64,000 nucleotides of DNA from Paenibacillus sp. GSMTC-2017 (GCF_016019935.1 NZ_JAECMT010000010.1:1-64000); one strand, 5' to 3'. Shown: positions 34,108-42,990, numbered from the stretch's first letter. Made by a program: numbers and translations. Notes: generated by a model from the letters alone, not told the origin.

Positions 34108-36768
34108 ATGACTAAACGAACAAGATTTATTGTATTTATATTAATTGCGATAGTAGCGCTAATTTTTTCTTTGATCTTATCTAGAGGAGTATCTAACGAA
34201 AAAAGTTCCGTTCCACTCGAAATGCCTAATAGGAACCCAATAGACAACATTATCGCAAACAGCCCAGCACCTAAAGTTACTGCTCTAGTGGGAACGGATA
34301 AGGAGCAAAAAACAGCAGGGAAGCTTTGCAGAGATGATGAGATGATAATGGGGGTTTGCAATCTTGAAATTAGAGTAGGCGCTAAACCTTTAGGGAGTGA
34401 CGCATTTGGAAGTACAATTGTACATCTTGTAGAATATCGAGGCGACCAGAGATTGGGAGAAGTAAATAGGCTATATTATGAACTGCTTGTTGTGAAGCCG
34501 GATCATAATAGTGTGAAGAAATATACATTGTACGAGACGGGGAAGGAGGAGTCACCAAGATATTCTGGCATCAAAATGATTAATGAAAAAGATGTCATAA
34601 TCATGAGTCAAATTGTTGAACAAGATCGGTTAGTCTATGAAATTGCGAAGCTGGACATAAACAGTGGAAAATTAACATCATCAGTCCCATATCGTGAAGT
34701 ATTAAAGGATTCGGAAGAGTATGATGATGATTCGATTTTAAGTCAATTTTTTGATGAAGATGAGTATGGGAAAGTTTCTAAAATGATGCTAACTACATTG
34801 AAGGGGAAGATGTGGCTGATTGACCTACATACATTGGAAGTGATGAGCCCGCGTCATAAGTTGTATCCTTCTTATGGTGATCCAGGTAGTGCACCCTCTC
34901 GTAATTTAATATTCCCTGATCCTAAATTAGAGAGGTTTGTTTACTCTGTATTAATAGGAGATAATCGGATTACTAACGACTATCTCATTGCAAATGCGAA
35001 GAATGGTAATGTAATTACACGATTTAGTATAGATGAGTCATTGCAAGCGAGCCCAGAGGTAGCCTGGAACAAGGGCGGAAGTCTATTCGCTTTGGAATAT
35101 GCAAAGAAGGGAGATGAGTTAGGGTCACGTACAGATAACGCAATCATTGTGTTTGCACATAGCATTTCAGTTTATAACCGCGATGGAAAAATAGTGGCTA
35201 CGATTGATGCTCCTTCAGAAGAACGAATTAGTATCGTCAATTGGTTGGATGAAGAACGGTTGCTCATTGAATCCTACAAAACAAATTACAAAGGGATGGG
35301 GGAAGGCGAAAAGAAGGATATCACTTATAAAACATTTCACGTTCAAACAGGCGAGCTTTCGACTTATCAAAGAGTTAAAGATGGTTCATTGCTAGATAAT
35401 GCTGAGCTCATTTTTGGCTACGCAGAGCTAGGATATGGCTTTAGCACACAAGTCTATATTGAACGATCTGGAAATCAAATTTGGGTGCCAGATATGGGGG
35501 GAGATTTGAAGCGTATTGGTGATGAGGTATATGTGAGCCGTAGGAACGGGGATTGGCAAAATATTTTCAGATTAGATGATGACTTACGTTCGCTCAAATG
35601 GGTTGGCGGCTGGGAAGGTAATGAATGGAGAAAAATTATTCCCGGTTGGTTAGTCAGTAGTGATCTTACATATAAGAAGATAGATCTAACAACTCCACTT
35701 AACGGTGAGGGGCTTCCTGTTTTAGGAAGTGATTTTGACATTGTAGATAACAATACGTCAATTATGAAAGAAAATGAGAGGACTGAACATATAACGCTGG
35801 ATGGAGGAGATGTTCGCGCAGTTGGTAAGAGTCGTTATGGGGTATTGAAGATGCGATCGATGCCTGAAGAGAAATATTGGGATCGATGGTCGGAATCTCA
35901 TTACTTTGGGAACTATCAGATAGAGTTTACAGATGCAGCTGGCGGGAGATCAATACTCCCAGAGTTAAAGGAAGTAGCATTCATGGAAGGGATGGAGCAA
36001 GGGGAAATAAAGGTTTACCCTTTTGAAGGGTTCGATCTGCTATTGCTACATACGGATCAATATAAGTTTAATGACAGAAATCTAAACGTTTATGCATATG
36101 TAATTACCGAGGATGGTCAGGCATTTCCGCTCGATTACCGTTATGTAATTCCGAGCGGCGAAGTGAAACGGAATGCCATTCCCTTTGGTAGATTGCCTGT
36201 TGAAGTTGAAAATGGGAAACTTGTATATCAATCCTGGCAAGGTTATGTATGGACACCGGACTTAGAGGCAAAAACGTTGAAATTAACGGAAGTACGTCAT
36301 CGTTCGGAAGAGTATGAGAGTATTTGGCAGGTCGTTGTACGCTATAAGTACCGACTTGAGCAAGCGCTAGGCTTGACGGAATCTGATTTTCCTGAGGGGA
36401 AGCTTGAGGAAGAAGAACTGCGCAGTCTATTTGCAGATGATGCATGGAACAATCCCGGCTTCCAATGGTTTAAGGATGAAATAGCTCGGATTGATGAAGC
36501 GGGTGATCCAACAAGAGCTTTTGCTTCGCCGAACATTATTGGGCATTATGATCGTTTCGGAAATATTATTGTGAATTTCGAGTTTATACTTGCTTACTCA
36601 ATCGGCTGGCTAGCTCACTTAGAAGCTGTATTGCAATTCAAGGATGGTCGATGGATATTCCGGGACTTTGGAACATTTGAGACGGAGAAAGTTAAGCAGA
36701 AATATTATAAATCATCATTAGATGCAGGTTACTACATCAAACATATTGAAGATGAGCTAGTACATTAA
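34108..36768 (+). CDS. Large membrane-anchored protein of unknown function
   Basis: 886 aa, with GGGGAGG upstream. One N-terminal membrane helix at ~7-27 (FIVFILIAIVALIFSLILS) anchors a long outside part. Residues ~85-600 show repeating short beta-strand patterns with Gly-Asp turns (LDINSGKL, LIDLHTLEV, VYNRDGKIVATID, FHVQTGELSTY), suggesting a beta-propeller-like fold. The last ~130 residues are helical and acidic, then end with a strand-rich FKDGRWIFRDFGTFE. I recognise no family or catalytic motif. It is monocistronic, with a strong terminator. Any link to the divergent regulator is inference. Confidence 0.8.
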   Translation: MTKRTRFIVFILIAIVALIFSLILSRGVSNEKSSVPLEMPNRNPIDNIIANSPAPKVTALVGTDKEQKTAGKLCRDDEMIMGVCNLEIRVGAKPLGSDAFGSTIVHLVEYRGDQRLGEVNRLYYELLVVKPDHNSVKKYTLYETGKEESPRYSGIKMINEKDVIIMSQIVEQDRLVYEIAKLDINSGKLTSSVPYREVLKDSEEYDDDSILSQFFDEDEYGKVSKMMLTTLKGKMWLIDLHTLEVMSPRHKLYPSYGDPGSAPSRNLIFPDPKLERFVYSVLIGDNRITNDYLIANAKNGNVITRFSIDESLQASPEVAWNKGGSLFALEYAKKGDELGSRTDNAIIVFAHSISVYNRDGKIVATIDAPSEERISIVNWLDEERLLIESYKTNYKGMGEGEKKDITYKTFHVQTGELSTYQRVKDGSLLDNAELIFGYAELGYGFSTQVYIERSGNQIWVPDMGGDLKRIGDEVYVSRRNGDWQNIFRLDDDLRSLKWVGGWEGNEWRKIIPGWLVSSDLTYKKIDLTTPLNGEGLPVLGSDFDIVDNNTSIMKENERTEHITLDGGDVRAVGKSRYGVLKMRSMPEEKYWDRWSESHYFGNYQIEFTDAAGGRSILPELKEVAFMEGMEQGEIKVYPFEGFDLLLLHTDQYKFNDRNLNVYAYVITEDGQAFPLDYRYVIPSGEVKRNAIPFGRLPVEVENGKLVYQSWQGYVWTPDLEAKTLKLTEVRHRSEEYESIWQVVVRYKYRLEQALGLTESDFPEGKLEEEELRSLFADDAWNNPGFQWFKDEIARIDEAGDPTRAFASPNIIGHYDRFGNIIVNFEFILAYSIGWLAHLEAVLQFKDGRWIFRDFGTFETEKVKQKYYKSSLDAGYYIKHIEDELVH

Positions 36769-36776
36769 GCAAAAAA

Positions 36777-36816
36777 AGCTTCCTGTATGATCCATTGGAT
36801 CAGCAGGAAGCTTCTT
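36777..36816. terminator. Bidirectional terminator between convergent genes
   Basis: AAGCTTCCTG-TATGATCC and GGATCAGCAGG-AAGCTT form a long stem with A-run on the left and T-containing tail on the right. It can serve both the 886-aa gene and clpP. Confidence 0.85.
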
Positions 36817-36832
36817 TGTATGTTAGATGTGA

Positions 36833-37414
36833 TTAAACCTTCTCGATTACTTTATCGACGAGGCCGTATTCTTTTGCTTCAACAGCGCTCATAAAGTAGT
36901 CGCGATCTGTATCCACTTCGATCTTGCTAAGCGGTTGACCAGAGCGATCTGCTAAAATGTTGTTCAACTTGTCGCGCATCTTGAGGATGCGACGAGCGCG
37001 AATTTCGATATCGCTCGCTTGACCTTCTGCACCGCCTAGAGGTTGATGGATCATAACTTCACTGTTTGGCAGGGCGTAACGTTTGCCTTTTGCTCCAGCT
37101 GTTAGTAGGAAAGCACCCATTGAAGCGGCCATACCTACGCAGATAGTGGATACATCAGGTTTTATGTATTGCATCGTATCGTAAATAGCCATGCCGGAAG
37201 TGATAGAGCCACCGGGGCTGTTTATGTATAAAGATATATCTTTTTCAGGATCCTCAGCTGCAAGGAAAAGCATTTGCGCGATGATGGAATTGGCCACCAC
37301 GTCATTCACACCAGATCCAAGAAAAATAATGCGATCCTTCAGCAGGCGAGAGTAAATGTCATAAGAGCGTTCCCCTCGATTGCTTTGCTCAATTACCATA
37401 GGCACAAAATTCAT
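36833..37414 (-). CDS. clpP: ATP-dependent Clp protease proteolytic subunit
   Basis: 193 aa from the ATG at 37414, with GGAGG 10 nt upstream; the longer frame to 37498 would run through the promoter. Catalytic triad visible: Ser98 in GMAASMGAFLL, His123 in VMIHQPLGG, Asp172 in DTDRDYFMS. Works with ClpC/ClpX/ClpE in protein quality control. The promoter carries a CtsR-like box. Confidence 0.96.
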   Translation of the reverse strand: MNFVPMVIEQSNRGERSYDIYSRLLKDRIIFLGSGVNDVVANSIIAQMLFLAAEDPEKDISLYINSPGGSITSGMAIYDTMQYIKPDVSTICVGMAASMGAFLLTAGAKGKRYALPNSEVMIHQPLGGAEGQASDIEIRARRILKMRDKLNNILADRSGQPLSKIEVDTDRDYFMSAVEAKEYGLVDKVIEKV

Positions 37415-37469
37415 CTCTAACCAATCCTCCTTCGTCAACGAAAAGCTTAAATATTGGAATCGTATTCCT

Positions 37470-37509
37470 ATAATAACGGATTGATTTGTAAAAGTCAAAG
37501 ATAGTCAGA
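37470..37509 (-). promoter_or_regulatory. clpP promoter with overlapping CtsR-like operator
   Basis: On the minus strand TTGACT (37498-37493), 17-bp spacer, TATTAT (37475-37470). On the plus strand AGTCAAA-GAT-AGTCAGA (37493-37509) fits the CtsR direct repeat RGTCAAA-N3-RGTCAAA with one mismatch, and covers the -35. Indicates heat-shock repression. Confidence 0.7.
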
Positions 37510-37551
37510 GGGGCAACTGTAGCTCTTTATAAGAGATTTCGAACCCACCCA

Positions 37552-37575
37552 AGCCCTCCCTTCCAAGGGAGGGTT
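37552..37575 (+). repeat. Short GC-rich palindrome
   Basis: CCCTCCCTT-CC-AAGGGAGGG (37554-37573) with extra flanking pairs. It lies in the 711-nt gap between clpP and tRNA-Arg and may be a dispersed intergenic element. Confidence 0.6.
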
Positions 37576-37857
37576 CCGAGACGCTGCACCCTCTGGACAC
37601 CCACGTAGTATAACGATTGATTGACAAGGAGCGATTGTGTGTGAATGAATGCGTGCTTTGAGCGCTTTGTCCATTCTGGTCACGCTTTACCTACTAATAT
37701 AAGAAGAAACAATTAGTAGATGAGCTATATGAAAAACGGAAATGAATATTAAACCGACTCAATCTCAACACCAGTGCTTAATGTGATTTAATAAGGACGT
37801 ACATTTGGTTAACGGGCCAGCACACTTTAATGGTAACGAACGTTTCCGAGCTTATCG

Positions 37858-37992
37858 CTAACGAACTCAGTACCTTTTATTTGACCAATTTGCACCGTTC
37901 AAAACATTTAACGAACTCAACAATGCTTATTCCGAGCAAAATGGCTTTATTTCGTGCAAAAACTAAGCGATAACGACTTTGGAGTTCGTTAG
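37858..37992 (+). repeat. Inverted-repeat element with TAACGAACTC ends
   Basis: Perfect 11-bp ends CTAACGAACTC (37858-37868) and GAGTTCGTTAG (37982-37992), with a further internal copy TTAACGAACTCAA at about 37908-37920. No coding capacity. It resembles dispersed non-coding repeats remembered from Paenibacillus intergenic regions. Confidence 0.65.
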
Positions 37993-38171
37993 ACTAAATC
38001 ACAACTTATTTTATTCGATATAAGCACAATACGATTCGTTAGCGGATCAGCATTCTAGTTAGTAGTAGTGCGCATTATACCGAACATACCGTAACTGTTA
38101 GCAAGTCCGAAGTTAACATACTCAAGCGCTAGTGTTTTTGCTGAGCCGTTAAGCCTCTAAATACTAAAAAA

Positions 38172-38207
38172 CAAAAAAGCTGCTCCGCGGTAATCGCAGA
38201 ACAGCTT
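38172..38207 (-). terminator. Terminator of tRNA-Arg
   Basis: On the minus strand AAGCTGTTCTGCG pairs with CGCGGAGCAGCTT, followed by TTTTTTG. It lies 15 nt after the tRNA. Confidence 0.85.
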
Positions 38208-38221
38208 GTCTAATGTATGGT

Positions 38222-38296
38222 TGGCGCGCCCGCTAGGAATCGAACCTAGATCTCAGGCTCCGGAGGCCTACGTCATATCCATTGGACCACGGGCGC
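38222..38296 (-). tRNA. tRNA-Arg (CCG)
   Basis: 75 nt on the minus strand, GCGCCCG acceptor pairing with CGGGCGC, anticodon CCG, encoded CCA at 38222-38224. It stands alone with its own terminator. Confidence 0.93.
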
Positions 38297-38419
38297 GTAT
38301 TGCAAAAAAACAGTAGCAAAAATGATTATATGTTATTAATGAAGCGAAAGCAAGGGAAATAGGCAAATTAAATATTTTGTAAATATCAATAGTAATCGTT
38401 TTCATTCCAAATTCACCCC

Positions 38420-38489
38420 TTGCATAGGACGTGTATTTTAGTTAAACTAGAGGTGGGACTAAAAAAGTTCATGCGGGACGAAAACAGTC
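38420..38489 (+). promoter_or_regulatory. cggR-gapA promoter and CggR operator
   Basis: TTGCAT (38420-38425), 17-bp spacer, TAAACT (38443-38448). Just downstream, TGGGAC-N6-AGTT-N4-CGGGAC-N6-AGTC (38454-38489) matches the spacing of the Bacillus CggR operator CGGGAC-N6-TGTC-N4-CGGGAC-N6-TGTC. CggR bound here would block elongation until fructose-1,6-bisphosphate rises. The remainder of the 349-nt gap holds the repeat array described next. Confidence 0.75.
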
Positions 38490-38493
38490 CAAC

Positions 38494-38553
38494 GCTAATG
38501 TAGCAAATGCTAGTATAGCCAGTGCCAATGTGGCCAGCGCTAACATGGCCAAC
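38494..38553 (+). repeat. Four tandem 15-bp repeats in the cggR leader
   Basis: Units at 38494, 38509, 38524 and 38539: GCTAATGTAGCAAAT, GCTAGTATAGCCAGT, GCCAATGTGGCCAGC, GCTAACATGGCCAAC. Each starts with a small palindrome GCYA-N3-TRGC. The frame through them has no start codon, so they are not coding. They begin 5 nt after the CggR operator. Confidence 0.9.
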
Positions 38554-38645
38554 GCATAATTTTCAATTAATGAAGTCCCGATGCTCGTGGCACTATATAA
38601 GTTCAGGGCTGAATAAGCTCAGACCGATGGAGTGAAGGATAAGAG

Positions 38646-39680
38646 ATGCGTAAGATCATTGAACTGCAGCAGCAGCTTGTACCAGATCTTCTAGAAGTAA
38701 TGAAGAAACGGTATTTGATCCTGCATCAAGTTATGCTATCGGATACCATTGGCCGTCGAACACTTGCGAATACGCTAGAGATGACGGAACGGGTACTGCG
38801 AGCAGAAACGGATTTTTTGAAAGAACAAGGCTTGCTTGAGATTCATACAGCAGGCATGCGAATCAGCGAGCTGGGCAAGACGATGCTGGAACAGCTAGAA
38901 CCATTTTACAAGTCGATGTTCGGGTTGTCGGAGATGGAAGAGAGGCTTAGAGCTTACTTCGGTCTAACACAAGTTATCATCGTACCAGGTGATTCGGAAT
39001 CTTCTGTTCAAACAAAGCGAGAGCTTGGAAGAGCAGGTTGTCAGGTGCTTAGACAAGTGATGAAGCCGACCGATGTAGTAGCGGTGACTGGTGGATCAAC
39101 CATCGCGCAAGTTGCTAATCAACTAACGACTCCAAATGTAATGAAGGAAATGTGGTTCGTGCCAGCACGAGGCGGCTTAGGTGAAAGTCTTGATTATCAG
39201 GCGAACACTTTAGCATCCACGATGGCGAAGCGAACAGGCGGTCAATATCGCTTGCTGCATGTACCGGATCATTTGGGTGAAGAAGCTTTTGCTTCATTAA
39301 TGCAGGAACCTAATATTCGAGAAATTGTGGAAGTAATCCGCAATGCCCGAATTGTCGTACACGGCATAGGTGATGCAATGGTGATGGCAAGACGCAGAAA
39401 ACTCGATCGTGACATTGTTGAAGCTATTGCAGCAGAAGGTGCACTTGCAGAAGCATTCGGTTATTACTTCGACCGGAGCGGCGCAGTCGTACACAAAATG
39501 AAAACAGTAGGGTTACGGCTCGAGGATATTGTTAAAACTGAAGTTGTTATAGCAGTAGCCGGAGGTACGGGAAAAGGCGAGGCGATTGAAGCAGTTATGC
39601 GTTTCGGACATAATGACGTGCTCATTACGGATGAAGCGGCTGCACACGAAATCATTACTCTGCTGGAGAACAAATCGTAA
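38646..39680 (+). CDS. cggR: Central glycolytic genes regulator
   Basis: 344 aa of the SorC/DeoR sugar-binding family. N-terminal helix-turn-helix (TIGRRTLANTLEMTERVLRA) and a C-terminal effector domain (VVAVTGGSTIAQVANQL, VVHGIGDAMVMARRR, AVAGGTGKGEAIEA). It represses its own operon, with fructose-1,6-bisphosphate as inducer in Bacillus. First gene of cggR-gapA-pgk-tpiA-gpmI-eno. Confidence 0.95.
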   Translation: MRKIIELQQQLVPDLLEVMKKRYLILHQVMLSDTIGRRTLANTLEMTERVLRAETDFLKEQGLLEIHTAGMRISELGKTMLEQLEPFYKSMFGLSEMEERLRAYFGLTQVIIVPGDSESSVQTKRELGRAGCQVLRQVMKPTDVVAVTGGSTIAQVANQLTTPNVMKEMWFVPARGGLGESLDYQANTLASTMAKRTGGQYRLLHVPDHLGEEAFASLMQEPNIREIVEVIRNARIVVHGIGDAMVMARRRKLDRDIVEAIAAEGALAEAFGYYFDRSGAVVHKMKTVGLRLEDIVKTEVVIAVAGGTGKGEAIEAVMRFGHNDVLITDEAAAHEIITLLENKS

Positions 39681-39753
39681 TCGTACTATCAATGAATGAA
39701 CGATCCAATGTTTGGCATCATGACGAATAACGGCCACCTGCATGGTGATTACC

Positions 39754-39793
39754 GCGATTTCGTCTTGAAATAAATTTATTATTTTAAAATCGC
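39754..39793 (+). other. Hairpin before the gapA ribosome site
   Basis: GCGATTT (39754-39760) and AAATCGC (39787-39793) pair around an AT-rich loop, directly before AGGAGG. In Bacillus the cggR-gapA mRNA is cut near here and a 5' hairpin stabilises gapA mRNA; a similar role is plausible. Confidence 0.45.
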
Positions 39794-39809
39794 TTAGGAG
39801 GAATTACAA

Positions 39810-40814
39810 ATGGTTAAAGTTGGTATCAATGGTTTTGGACGTATTGGTCGTAACGTATTCCGCGCAGCACTAAACAATTCAGAGGTTGAAATTGTAGCAG
39901 TAAACGATTTGACAGACGTTCACACGCTTGCTCACCTTCTAAAATACGATACAACTCATGGCACGCTTGATGCTACAGTTGAAGCAAAAGAAGGCGCTTT
40001 GATCGTTAACGGCAAAGAAGTTAAAGTATTTGCTGAGCGTAACCCTGCTGATCTTCCTTGGGGTTCTGTAGGCGCTGAAATCGTAGTTGAGTCTACTGGT
40101 ATCTTTACTTCCAAAGAAAAAGCTGAGCTTCACCTTCAAGGTGGCGCGAAAAAAGTTATTATCTCCGCTCCAGCTACTAACGAAGACATCACAATCGTTA
40201 TCGGCGTAAACGAAGATAAATACGATGCTGCTAACCACAACATCATTTCCAACGCTTCTTGCACGACTAACTGTCTTGCGCCATTTGCAAAAGTTCTTAA
40301 CGACAAGTTCGGTATCGTAAAAGGTATGATGAACACAATTCACTCATACACAAATGACCAATCCGTACTTGATGTTCCACATAAAGATTTGCGCCGCGCT
40401 CGCGCTGCTGCAGAAAACATCATCCCTTCATCCACTGGCGCTGCAAAAGCAGTTTCCCTAGTGTTGCCTGAACTTAAAGGTAAATTGAACGGTATGGCTA
40501 TGCGTGTTCCTACACCTAACGTTTCTGTAACTGATCTAGTTGCTGAATTGAAAGTTAACGTTACAGTTGAAGAAGTAAACGCAGCATTCAAAGAAGCTTC
40601 CGAAGGCGCTTTGAAAGGTATCTTGAACTACAACGAATTGCCGCTTGTATCAAGCGACTACAACAGTGACCCAGCTTCTTCCACAATTGACGGTTTGTCA
40701 ACAATGGTAGTTGAAGGCAACATGGTTAAAGTTATTTCTTGGTACGACAACGAGTGGGGCTATTCTAACCGCGTAGTTGATCTTGCTGCATATATCGCAA
40801 AAAAAGGTCTGTAA
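39810..40814 (+). CDS. gapA: Glyceraldehyde-3-phosphate dehydrogenase, NAD type
   Basis: 334 aa, with AGGAGG upstream. NAD-binding INGFGRIGRNVFRAA, Asp after VNDLTD favouring NAD, catalytic Cys in SNASCTTNCLAP and WYDNEWGYSNR. Glycolytic enzyme. Codon use is strongly biased, as in highly expressed genes. Confidence 0.97.
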   Translation: MVKVGINGFGRIGRNVFRAALNNSEVEIVAVNDLTDVHTLAHLLKYDTTHGTLDATVEAKEGALIVNGKEVKVFAERNPADLPWGSVGAEIVVESTGIFTSKEKAELHLQGGAKKVIISAPATNEDITIVIGVNEDKYDAANHNIISNASCTTNCLAPFAKVLNDKFGIVKGMMNTIHSYTNDQSVLDVPHKDLRRARAAAENIIPSSTGAAKAVSLVLPELKGKLNGMAMRVPTPNVSVTDLVAELKVNVTVEEVNAAFKEASEGALKGILNYNELPLVSSDYNSDPASSTIDGLSTMVVEGNMVKVISWYDNEWGYSNRVVDLAAYIAKKGL

Positions 40815-40892
40815 GGAAAGAAAGCTGACGGGTCGTAGCTCCTTATAGCGAGCTTGGCCCTAGGTCTATCGCCCTCGCAGGTTCTGACCATG

Positions 40893-40937
40893 AGGGCGTT
40901 CCTTCCATAATAGAAGGAGCGCCCTTATCTGTTTTTC
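40893..40937 (+). terminator. Terminator-like hairpin between gapA and pgk
   Basis: AGGGCGTTCCTTC and GAAGGAGCGCCCT form a stem followed by a T-containing tail (CTGTTTTTC). An upstream GCCCTC at 40871-40876 can pair with GAGGGC (40892-40897), which is also the left arm, so two structures compete. Probably partial termination that sets the gapA to pgk ratio. Confidence 0.65.
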
Positions 40938-40993
40938 TACTAACTTTACAAGGTCATATACGGTCTACCACATATTCAGGGAGGGTTTCATAC

Positions 40994-42178
40994 ATGAACA
41001 AAAAAAGTGTACGTGACGTAACAGAACTACAAGGAAAACGCGTATTTGTACGCGTAGACTTCAACGTGCCGCTCGAAAACGGCAACATTACAGATGACAA
41101 GCGTATTCGTGAGACGCTGCCGACGATTAACTTCCTAATCGAAAAAGGTGCAAAAGTTATTTTGGCATCACATCTAGGCCGTCCAAACGGACAAGTGGTA
41201 GAAGAGCTTCGCCATACAGCTTCTGCAGCTCGCCTTGCTGAACTACTTGGCAAACCAGTTATGAAAGCAAACGAAGCAATTGGACCAGCTGTTGAAGCTC
41301 AAGTAAATGCTTTGGAAAATGGCGACGTATTGTTGCTTGAAAATGTGCGTTTCTACCCTGGTGAAGAGAAAAACGATCCGGAGCTAGCGCAATCTTTTGC
41401 TAAACTGGCTGACTTGTTCGTAAATGATGCTTTCGGTGCTGCTCACCGTGCACATGCTTCAACAGAAGGTATCGCTCATATCCTTCCTGCAGTATCTGGT
41501 CTTCTTATGGAGAGAGAGCTTGAAGTTCTTGGTAAAGCCCTTAACAACCCTGAGCGTCCATTCACAGCAATTGTTGGTGGTTCTAAAGTAAAGGACAAAA
41601 TTGCTGTTATTGACAAAATGCTTGAAATTGCCGATAACATCATTATCGGTGGCGGTCTATCTTACACGTTCTTCAAGGCACAAGGCCATGAAATCGGTAA
41701 GTCACTAGTAGACAACAGCAAACTTGATCTAGCTCTTGAGTTTATCGAAAAAGCGAAAAAGCTAGGCAAAAACTTCTTAATTCCAGTAGATATCGTAGTA
41801 ACTGACGATTTCAGTGCAACTGCGAACACGCAAATCGTAGACGTTGACAGCATTCCTGCTGAATGGGAAGGTATCGACATCGGACCGAAAACTCGTGAGC
41901 TTTATGCTGACGTTATTAAAAACTCCAAATTGGTTGTTTGGAACGGACCGATGGGCGTATTTGAAATCGAACCATTCTCACACGGTACACGTGCAGTAGC
42001 TCAAGCAACTGCTGAAACTTCAGGTTACACAGTAATCGGCGGTGGCGACTCCGCAGCAGCAGCAGAGAAGTTTGGTCTTGCTGATCAAATGAACTTTATC
42101 TCCACTGGCGGCGGTGCATCCTTGGAGTTTATGGAAGGCAAAGTGCTTCCAGGTGTAGTTGCTCTAAACGATAAGTAA
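40994..42178 (+). CDS. pgk: Phosphoglycerate kinase
   Basis: 394 aa, with AGGGAGG upstream. RVDFNVPLENGNITDDKRI and HLGRPNG at the N-terminus, NDAFGAAHRAHAS, VVWNGPMGVFE and GGGDSAAAAEKFG are conserved. Makes ATP from 1,3-bisphosphoglycerate. Confidence 0.97.
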   Translation: MNKKSVRDVTELQGKRVFVRVDFNVPLENGNITDDKRIRETLPTINFLIEKGAKVILASHLGRPNGQVVEELRHTASAARLAELLGKPVMKANEAIGPAVEAQVNALENGDVLLLENVRFYPGEEKNDPELAQSFAKLADLFVNDAFGAAHRAHASTEGIAHILPAVSGLLMERELEVLGKALNNPERPFTAIVGGSKVKDKIAVIDKMLEIADNIIIGGGLSYTFFKAQGHEIGKSLVDNSKLDLALEFIEKAKKLGKNFLIPVDIVVTDDFSATANTQIVDVDSIPAEWEGIDIGPKTRELYADVIKNSKLVVWNGPMGVFEIEPFSHGTRAVAQATAETSGYTVIGGGDSAAAAEKFGLADQMNFISTGGGASLEFMEGKVLPGVVALNDK

Positions 42179-42234
42179 GTTCTAAACTAGCGGTAACATC
42201 CAATAAAAATCATATTTTGTGCGGAGGTATAGAG

Positions 42235-42990
42235 ATGAGCAGAACACCAATCATTGCAGGTAACTGGAAAATGTTCAAAACCGTTTCTGAAGCTGTATCA
42301 TTCTTTTCAGAAATTAAAGGTAAAGCTGAAGTAGCAGGCGTAGAAAGCGTAATTTGCGCACCTTACACAACACTTCCAGCACTTGTTGAAGCTGCTAAAG
42401 GTACAACAATTGCAATTGGCGCACAAAACCTACATTTCGAAGATAATGGCGCATTCACTGGCGAGATCAGCGGACTAATGCTAAAAGATCTTGGCGTGAA
42501 ATACGTAATTATTGGTCATTCCGAGCGTCGTGCATACTTCCTTGAGTCAGATGAGATCGTAAACAAGAAAACTCATGCTGCATTCAAGCATGGTTTGACG
42601 CCTATCGTATGTGTTGGCGAGAAGCTTGAAGAGCGTGAAGCTGGCCAAACAAAGGAAGTTTGCAAAGTACAAACAGAAGCAGCATTCCAAGGTCTATCCT
42701 CAGAGCAAGCGGCTGAAGTTGTTGTTGCTTATGAGCCAATCTGGGCGATTGGTACAGGCAAATCTTCTACTTCTGAAGATGCACAAGATGTTATCGGTTA
42801 TATCCGCAACGTTATCGCTGGTCTATATGACGAAGCGGTTGCAGCAAAAGTTCGTATTCAATACGGCGGCAGCGTGAAACCTAATAACGTAGCTGAGTAT
42901 TTGGGCCAAACGGACATCGACGGAGCGCTAGTAGGCGGAGCAAGCTTAGAACCAGCTTCCTACATCGCATTGATCGAGGGGGCCAAGTAA
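42235..42990 (+). CDS. tpiA: Triosephosphate isomerase
   Basis: 251 aa from the ATG at 42235, with GCGGAGGT 9 nt upstream; the frame is open to 42217, but that start lies before the ribosome site. Lys in AGNWKMFK, His in IGHSERRAYF, Glu in AYEPIWAIGTGKSS and the phosphate-binding YGGSVKPNN are intact. Overlaps nothing; gpmI starts 1 nt after its stop. Confidence 0.97.
   Translation: MSRTPIIAGNWKMFKTVSEAVSFFSEIKGKAEVAGVESVICAPYTTLPALVEAAKGTTIAIGAQNLHFEDNGAFTGEISGLMLKDLGVKYVIIGHSERRAYFLESDEIVNKKTHAAFKHGLTPIVCVGEKLEEREAGQTKEVCKVQTEAAFQGLSSEQAAEVVVAYEPIWAIGTGKSSTSEDAQDVIGYIRNVIAGLYDEAVAAKVRIQYGGSVKPNNVAEYLGQTDIDGALVGGASLEPASYIALIEGAK

Noticed and set aside
37495..37683. 62-aa frame on the minus strand upstream of clpP
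   Set aside because: It crosses a palindrome and overlaps the clpP promoter; composition is not coding-like.
38446..38562. Frame through the 15-bp repeats reading A-N-V-A-N/S-like units
   Set aside because: No ATG, GTG or TTG exists in frame between the stop at 38443 and the stop at 38560; the repeats are in a non-coding leader.
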